Source: Ruegeria atlantica (GTDB taxonomy: Bacteria > Pseudomonadota > Alphaproteobacteria > Rhodobacterales > Rhodobacteraceae). Taken from it: DNA of 64,000 nt. Below, one piece after another: positions 59,261-64,000 of this stretch (positions are counted from its first letter, which is position 1; each line of letters opens with the position of its first letter). A program made the position numbers and the translations under genes. The DNA lies in NCBI RefSeq assembly GCF_013033965.1, contig NZ_WQFE01000007.1:166786-230785 (forward strand), read 5' to 3'. The notes beneath the pieces are model-generated. The model did no database searches. It saw nothing but the letters and a program-made list of their open reading frames with translations, and had not been told where the DNA came from.

Positions 59261-61631
59261 TGTTCTAGATCGTGCGGCACACGCGCAAGCGCTTCTTCAG
59301 GCTATTGACGCGCTTCCAAATACCCAGCAGACGGATATTCCTGGGGTTTACCTAGAGGTCAAGTCTCGGCCAAACGAGCGTTTGAAGAAAGACAGCCTTG
59401 ATGCAAGCGATTTAACATTACTTCGTTTTGAAGACGGGTCGCATAGTGGCACCAATCAAGAGCGCGCGACGGTTTTTGCGACGGCCAAAGGCATAGAAAA
59501 GCTCCGTAAGAAGGTCGACCAATTTGAAAACGAAAATACGCCTGACCGTGTCAAAGATGGCGAGATCGTTCCAGGGCGGCCAAAGAACGCGGATCTCGTT
59601 CAAAGCGTAGCAGCCATAACCGAGGCTGGGCTTCGCGCTCTGTGGCGCAGCCCAAGCAACAAATTTCCTGAAGGTCGTGGCGCCGCGAATTGGGAAATTT
59701 GGTTGGAGCCAAACAAAGTCGACAACTTCACTGAAAAGGCCCCAAAATTTGGTTTGGCAATTGGCGAAGAACGCCTGCATTTTCCAGAAGATGTAGTCGT
59801 GATTGCGCACGGTACACCGGAGGTTCTAGGATATGCTATCCGACGTCTTGGCGGTGTTCGTGCGATGGCGGCACCGACTGTTACCGCCGATTTTTTCGAC
59901 GGAATGGATGTCCAAGAACAGGCTCAATGGGTTGACGAACTCCTGCAGAGAACCGAATTTCCTCTGCACCCAAATCCTGGTTACGTGACTCTGATGGATA
60001 CTGGTGTAAGCCGCGCACATCCGCTAATTAACCCCGCACTTGCCGCAGCTGACAGGCACGCCGCCAACCCGGCCTGGAGTCTCGACGATGTGAAGGGACA
60101 CGGGACGCAAATGGCCGGCTTGGCTTTGTTCGGTGACCTTACGCCAAACCTCCACCAAGCCAATCCGATTACCGTTGTAAACCGGCTTGAATCAGTCAAG
60201 TTGTTGCCGGACGCAGGTGTGAACCCCCACCATCTTCTTGGGGCGGTAACTCGCAACGCTGTCAACATCGTTGAACAAACCCACCCGCGCCGTCGCACTT
60301 TTACTATGACCACCACCACTGGCGAAGACTCTCCGCACGATGGCGCACCGACATCATGGTCCAGTGAGCTTGATCAGCTCGCCGCCGGTGTTTCAGGTGC
60401 GGTCGACACGCCCAGGCTCATCCTTGTCTCCGCTGGCAACACCGACAATTTCACGTTTGGGGCCGGCGACTACCTGAACAAATGCGACCATGAAGACAAT
60501 GAGATCGAGTCACCAGCGCAGGCGTGGAACGCTCTTACGATAGGTGCTTATACTGAAAAGACTCTATTGCCAGAGGGAGAAATCGCATCACCGCTGGCAC
60601 CGTTTGGTGACCTTTCTCCGGCTTCCAGAACGGCATCTTGGTCTTCCACTTGGCCGCTCAAACCGGATATCGTTTTAGAAGGTGGAAACTGGGCATCCAG
60701 TGCTGTACCCCCACCGATGCGGCATGGCTGGCTGTCTCTTCTTTCAACACATCACAATTATCCGCTGCGCTCGTTTACGTTTACTTACGATACAAGCGCG
60801 GCGACAGCGCTTGCTGCAAAGGGGATATCGGAGCTCTGGTCTGAATACCCGCAGCTATGGCCTGAAACTGTACGTGGGCTGTATGTTTCGTCGGCCCGTT
60901 GGACGCCTCAAATGTTGTCACATTTACCAGCCGAACCAAACAAGGGCCATTACGCGACGCTGTTCCAACGCTATGGATATGGGGTGCCCGATCTCAGTCG
61001 CGCCCGTCGTAGCGCGTCCAATGCTCTTACGCTCATTGTCGAGGATACTATCACCCCATATGGATTGTCAGAGAAAACTGGCGGAGATATCCACAATGAA
61101 ATGAAGCTGTTCACCTTGCCTTGGCCGGTTGAACAATTGCGTTCGCTTGGCAATGCAGAAGTAACGTTGCGAGTGACTTTGAGTACATTTATTGCTCCTA
61201 ACCCCTCCGAAGCTTCACGTGGGTCAAAATACCGATACGCATCGCACAATTTGCGCTTCAAGTTGAACCGAGCTGATGAAAACGCTCAACGATTTATGGC
61301 CCGCATCAGTAAGCTTGCCGAACAGCCAGAAGGTCCACCAAGTGCTGAAGACGATCTTTGGGATTTCGGTAGTAACCGGCGCGATGTGGGATCGCTTCAT
61401 ATCGATCAACTGACATGTCGAGCTTCCGACTTAGCGCGTCGCAATCTTATTGCTGTTCATCCGGTTTCTGGCTGGAGAAAATCAAAAGCGTTGTTGCAAG
61501 GCGAGCTGCCGACGTTCAGATATGCGCTCATTGTTGAAATTGATGCTGAAGAACTGCAGGCGGAGCTTTTTTCTGAGGTGCAGACTTCCGTTGATGCATT
61601 GGTGGCGGCCCAAGCTGTCGTAGCGGTTTGA
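59166..61631 (+). CDS. ietS: Subtilisin-like serine protease of the IetAS module
   Basis: This 821-residue S8 peptidase has the catalytic triad Asp278 (VTLMDTGVSRAHP), His312 (GHGTQMAGLA) and Ser544 (YDTSAATALAAKG), with the oxyanion Asn425 in VSAGNTDNF. The N-terminus (HFHLRNLGKAHPFQAKGGGG) has the form usual for these cytoplasmic subtilases, with no signal peptide. It overlaps the ATPase gene by 95 bp and begins with a TTG at 59166, so translation is probably coupled. In the pTi system the protease is the toxic component, held in check by the ATPase. A complete triad suggests it is active. Confidence 0.87.
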   Translation: MARNLRHFHLRNLGKAHPFQAKGGGGQKRPSDVLDRAAHAQALLQAIDALPNTQQTDIPGVYLEVKSRPNERLKKDSLDASDLTLLRFEDGSHSGTNQERATVFATAKGIEKLRKKVDQFENENTPDRVKDGEIVPGRPKNADLVQSVAAITEAGLRALWRSPSNKFPEGRGAANWEIWLEPNKVDNFTEKAPKFGLAIGEERLHFPEDVVVIAHGTPEVLGYAIRRLGGVRAMAAPTVTADFFDGMDVQEQAQWVDELLQRTEFPLHPNPGYVTLMDTGVSRAHPLINPALAAADRHAANPAWSLDDVKGHGTQMAGLALFGDLTPNLHQANPITVVNRLESVKLLPDAGVNPHHLLGAVTRNAVNIVEQTHPRRRTFTMTTTTGEDSPHDGAPTSWSSELDQLAAGVSGAVDTPRLILVSAGNTDNFTFGAGDYLNKCDHEDNEIESPAQAWNALTIGAYTEKTLLPEGEIASPLAPFGDLSPASRTASWSSTWPLKPDIVLEGGNWASSAVPPPMRHGWLSLLSTHHNYPLRSFTFTYDTSAATALAAKGISELWSEYPQLWPETVRGLYVSSARWTPQMLSHLPAEPNKGHYATLFQRYGYGVPDLSRARRSASNALTLIVEDTITPYGLSEKTGGDIHNEMKLFTLPWPVEQLRSLGNAEVTLRVTLSTFIAPNPSEASRGSKYRYASHNLRFKLNRADENAQRFMARISKLAEQPEGPPSAEDDLWDFGSNRRDVGSLHIDQLTCRASDLARRNLIAVHPVSGWRKSKALLQGELPTFRYALIVEIDAEELQAELFSEVQTSVDALVAAQAVVAV

Positions 61632-61989
61632 GGGCAAGGAGAAAATTGGGAGCCACTTGTCCGATCATACCAGTCTGGGTGTCAAAATTACCTGGTAGCG
61701 TCTCCATGAGCGCTATATGTCAGTCAGAAAAAATTTAATTGACCCTTCGGACACTATCGCATCGACGATGGAACAGCTTGTACTTCTTCCCCGAATAGCA
61801 ACTATGACGAGACACATTGCAAATTTAAGGGCATTTGGGAGTCCGGATTGGGTCGATGAGCGAGGTGAGGGCTTTTTACTGGTTAAACTTTGCGCCAAGT
61901 TTGCCGTATCGGAGGTGTGAAGCTCAGACGACAGAAACCGTCTTCGATAGCTTGACCAACCAAAGTTCTTTTTCAGAAGAGATTTTTTT
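61632..61989. other. Intergenic region, 358 bp
   Basis: A 67-codon + strand frame (61717-61920, MSVRKNLIDPSDTIASTMEQ) and a longer minus-strand frame overlap each other. Neither has a good ribosome-binding site or a recognisable pattern, so I call nothing here. Confidence 0.35.
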
Positions 61990-62340
61990 ATGAAAACACG
62001 CAAAGTCGATCCCTCTAGCACGCAGACCAAATACGAGATTGAACAGTATTTGAGATCCGTCAACGAAGGCGACGAGGTTGTAATCCGCAGCACTCAAGGT
62101 GGACTATTGGATTTGAAGGTTACTAAAGTCACCGGTACCAAGCCGAGTGCAGGGCGCCTTTATACCGAGCATAGTGGCGGTTGGGGAGGAACTGCTTGGT
62201 ATGCGAAATCTGGGAAGAACTGCTATGCCCCCAAGGCCCAATCAAATCTCGTTATCCCAACGCGCGAAGTCCTTGAATACGCAAGCTCAGTCAAAACTCC
62301 TGAGTTCTATGTAGTCGCGCCTGGATCCCACATGCTCTAG
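61990..62340 (+). CDS. Unknown protein (116 aa)
   Basis: The ATG at 61990 follows an AGAAGAG site. The product is polar and mostly beta-like (GDEVVIRSTQGGLLDLKVTKVTGTKP, then GRLYTEHSGGWGGTAWYAKSGKN), without signal peptide or membrane helix. I do not recognise a family. It lies in the variable plasmid region downstream of the IetAS module; the 281 bp after it (62341-62621) hold no gene. Confidence 0.6.
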   Translation: MKTRKVDPSSTQTKYEIEQYLRSVNEGDEVVIRSTQGGLLDLKVTKVTGTKPSAGRLYTEHSGGWGGTAWYAKSGKNCYAPKAQSNLVIPTREVLEYASSVKTPEFYVVAPGSHML

Positions 62341-62621
62341 CTATCGAACTGGAACTACGCAGAGGGTTTTGTTGACTAAATCGACGCCGAGCGGATCGAC
62401 AACCGGGCCAATCTTGTGGCCAATTTCGAATTTGTTGAACGACCATTTAAGGTGCTTGACGATACGCTATAGAAGTCATACCCAGTGATTGGCCTTCACG
62501 CAGGCCGGTGTGCCCGCCATGCAAAGCTAAGCAGCGTTTCAGCTTTAAATTAGCGCCTCCGCGTCTACTGCGCGGTATGATTAGTAGCGGGCACCTAGTC
62601 AGATCCAAAAGGAGATGACAC

Positions 62622-63743
62622 ATGTCAGATTATCACATGAAAAAGTTAAACGTGTTGGGGAAGCGGTACGCGCGAGCGACCACTATGGCCCACAACGAAG
62701 CTTTAAACGCTATCGCAGTAGAGCTCGGTTTTGCTCACTGGAAGGCACTGACTGATGCTGCGAAGGCTAAATGGCAGCCAACCGAAGACGATCTCAAGCA
62801 AGCTGAAGCGTTTGTATGCGATGCTGGTGCCAAGACAAACGGTGATGCTACCAATAACGACGCTCTATTCTCTTTCGAACTGGCATTCGAAGAAGGGGAG
62901 CTTTGCGGTCACTGGTACCAGATTGGAGACAGTCTTGGTGATGTTGTAGTTTCCGGCAAAGGTTGGGACTTACGGATTCCGGAGGCTCCGCTTGAAGCGC
63001 CTATTGTTGAAATTGACGAGCGCTATTCAGAAACAAGCCCGGTAAATGATCCGAAGTTTCTTGCCCAACTTCTTGAGATTGCTCAGGCGCGCAGCAATAG
63101 AGTGCGCGCACAGATGGCGGTTGATTGGCCACGAAGATCAACAAAAGCAGATCTTGATGGCGTTGCAAGGCATCCATTGGGGCGTGGCGACGCCACAACA
63201 TGGTTTTGTCACAGCTGCGATGCAAAGATCACGGGCGCGCAAGCGGCCGAAAACTACTGGCATTGTCCCAACTGTGGCACTCACCCATTGAATGTCCATC
63301 CGGTACCATTCGATGATCAGTTTCCTGGGGAGCCAGTTCAGACTCCAGATGTGGCGCAAAGGCAGAACCCGGAAGTAAGGATTGTGGAGCCGCGGCTTAC
63401 ACTGCGTTTGGATGAGGACACCGTTTCAACTTTGGTTCGCTGCGCGTTGCTTGAGGACGCGATCACAGTCAACGAACGGCTTGGCGCTATTCGCGCACAA
63501 ATAAGTCTGATCGACGGAGAGGTTGTTTGGATCACCTTTGACGAATTGCTTTGGCCGGAGGACAAGGAGCCGACCTCAGCGCTGGCGGTTGCCGCGAAGC
63601 TCGGGCTCGAGGTCGAACAAGAGATTTCTGCATTCTCGGAACCATTCGCCTGGCCTGACTTAGGGGGAATGACGGCAAACACTGCCGAGTATGTTGAAAC
63701 TCTGTTGAACGCCTATGAGGAACACGGAGTGATAAAGCGCTGA
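62622..63743 (+). CDS. Unknown zinc-ribbon protein (373 aa)
   Basis: The ATG at 62622 follows an AAAGGAG site. The N-terminal 60 residues (HMKKLNVLGKRYARATTMAHNEALNAIAVELGFAHWKAL) form a helical module similar in rhythm to small N-terminal domains of other accessory-genome proteins. Residues about 195-222 carry a zinc ribbon (FCHSCDAK ... WHCPNCGTHPL). The C-terminal part is acidic and mixed alpha/beta. I do not recognise the whole protein. A zinc ribbon in a protein next to the plasmid maintenance module may point to nucleic-acid or protein binding. Confidence 0.6.
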   Translation: MSDYHMKKLNVLGKRYARATTMAHNEALNAIAVELGFAHWKALTDAAKAKWQPTEDDLKQAEAFVCDAGAKTNGDATNNDALFSFELAFEEGELCGHWYQIGDSLGDVVVSGKGWDLRIPEAPLEAPIVEIDERYSETSPVNDPKFLAQLLEIAQARSNRVRAQMAVDWPRRSTKADLDGVARHPLGRGDATTWFCHSCDAKITGAQAAENYWHCPNCGTHPLNVHPVPFDDQFPGEPVQTPDVAQRQNPEVRIVEPRLTLRLDEDTVSTLVRCALLEDAITVNERLGAIRAQISLIDGEVVWITFDELLWPEDKEPTSALAVAAKLGLEVEQEISAFSEPFAWPDLGGMTANTAEYVETLLNAYEEHGVIKR

Positions 63744-63847
63744 AGCCGACGAAAAAACGTCAGCTGCGTGGCCGGGTGTGAAATCCCGGTCACCTGATTT
63801 TGCAAAGTCATTGGACAGAGGAGCTTTATTGATCGACAATCGCGCCA

Positions 63848-63999
63848 TGGAGCTGACAGAAACCAAACCTATCCACCTGATCCATGTGGACCCCGACGTC
63901 AACATGGCCCGGTTCTATGGGATTGAACTGCAACCGACGCTGTTTGGAGAGCACCGCAAAGTGTGGGGCAATCAGGCTACCATTTGCGTTTCTTCGTGA
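63848..63999 (+). pseudogene. Truncated WGR-domain protein
   Basis: From ATG 63848 the frame reads HLIHVDPDVNMARFYGIELQ then PTLFGE, the characteristic first half of the short WGR-domain proteins (about 80-90 residues). After GE it diverges (HRKVWGNQATICVSS) and stops at 63999, before the WGR core. It is probably cut by a recombination event near 63950. WGR domains bind nucleic acid in PARPs and related proteins. Confidence 0.65.
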
Positions 64000-64000
64000 G

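Noticed and set aside
61713..62093. 126-codon minus-strand frame
   Set aside because: It is antisense to the start of the better-supported gene at 61990 and lacks any family pattern or ribosome-binding site.

Overview
The window looks like part of an extrachromosomal replicon (plasmid or chromid) of a marine alphaproteobacterium of the Rhodobacterales (Roseobacter group). The main reasons are a complete repABC replication and partition unit (54435-57909), three identical parS-type palindromes around it, alphaproteobacterial gene types (DUF1289, DUF1826, DUF6525, DUF4396, non-pyrrolysine MttB proteins, Rieske demethylases) and many short dispersed intergenic repeats. No rRNA, convincing tRNA or CRISPR array is visible. 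The assignment rests on reading protein sequences by eye; no database search was possible.

Layout. 0.25-12.4 kb is a patchwork of small accessory loci: a methylglyoxal synthase fused to a TIM-barrel domain beside a broken pyridoxal-kinase gene; an orphan sugar-type binding protein; a MarR regulator divergent from an EamA exporter and an NAD(P)-binding protein; a CobW/ZigA-type zinc GTPase with two decayed partners and a divergent Rrf2 regulator; an ArsR-SRPBCC cassette; and a LuxR-type HTH protein. 12.9-23.7 kb is one continuous eight-gene operon on the minus strand: a polyamine/betaine-type ABC importer, a trimethylamine-dehydrogenase-like flavoprotein, a Rieske oxygenase, an MttB-family methyltransferase and a class III aminotransferase. 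It is faced by a TetR/BetI-like regulator with a perfect 20-bp palindrome between them. This is most simply a pathway that imports and demethylates an N-methylated (betaine-like) osmolyte of unknown identity.

24.1-30.0 kb holds a two-component system (OmpR-type regulator plus histidine kinase) behind a secreted PepSY protein with a Gly/Gly/Gly/Asn tail. Nearby are a divergent secreted Gly/Asn-rich coiled-coil protein, an RcnB-like secreted protein and small ORFs. Two promoters here share the same layout, GTTCAY-N5-GTTCAY-N11-TAATCT, which suggests a small regulon of the adjacent response regulator. 30.3-46.0 kb has ThpR, an acetyltransferase, an ABC exporter pair, a TetR-controlled MBL/DUF1330/cupin cassette, a DUF4396 membrane protein, NAD-malic enzyme, an MFS transporter, an acyl-CoA ligase, a LysR regulator and a DUF4242 protein.

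46.3-52.5 kb shows rearrangement: a C-terminally truncated hydrolase, an IS6-type transposase with its catalytic centre deleted, the last ~50 codons of an EamA exporter, and a second copy of the NAD(P)-binding gene found at 4.3 kb. 52.9-61.6 kb is the plasmid backbone: a tyrosine recombinase, repA-repB-repC with parS sites and a candidate antisense-RNA terminator, then an AAA+ ATPase / subtilisin-like protease pair matching the IetAS stability (toxin-antitoxin/defence) module described next to repABC on Agrobacterium Ti plasmids. 61.6-64 kb holds two unrecognised proteins and a truncated WGR-domain gene.

Gene decay is frequent: at least eight broken or remnant genes are visible, two of them with single in-frame TAA codons in otherwise intact frames.
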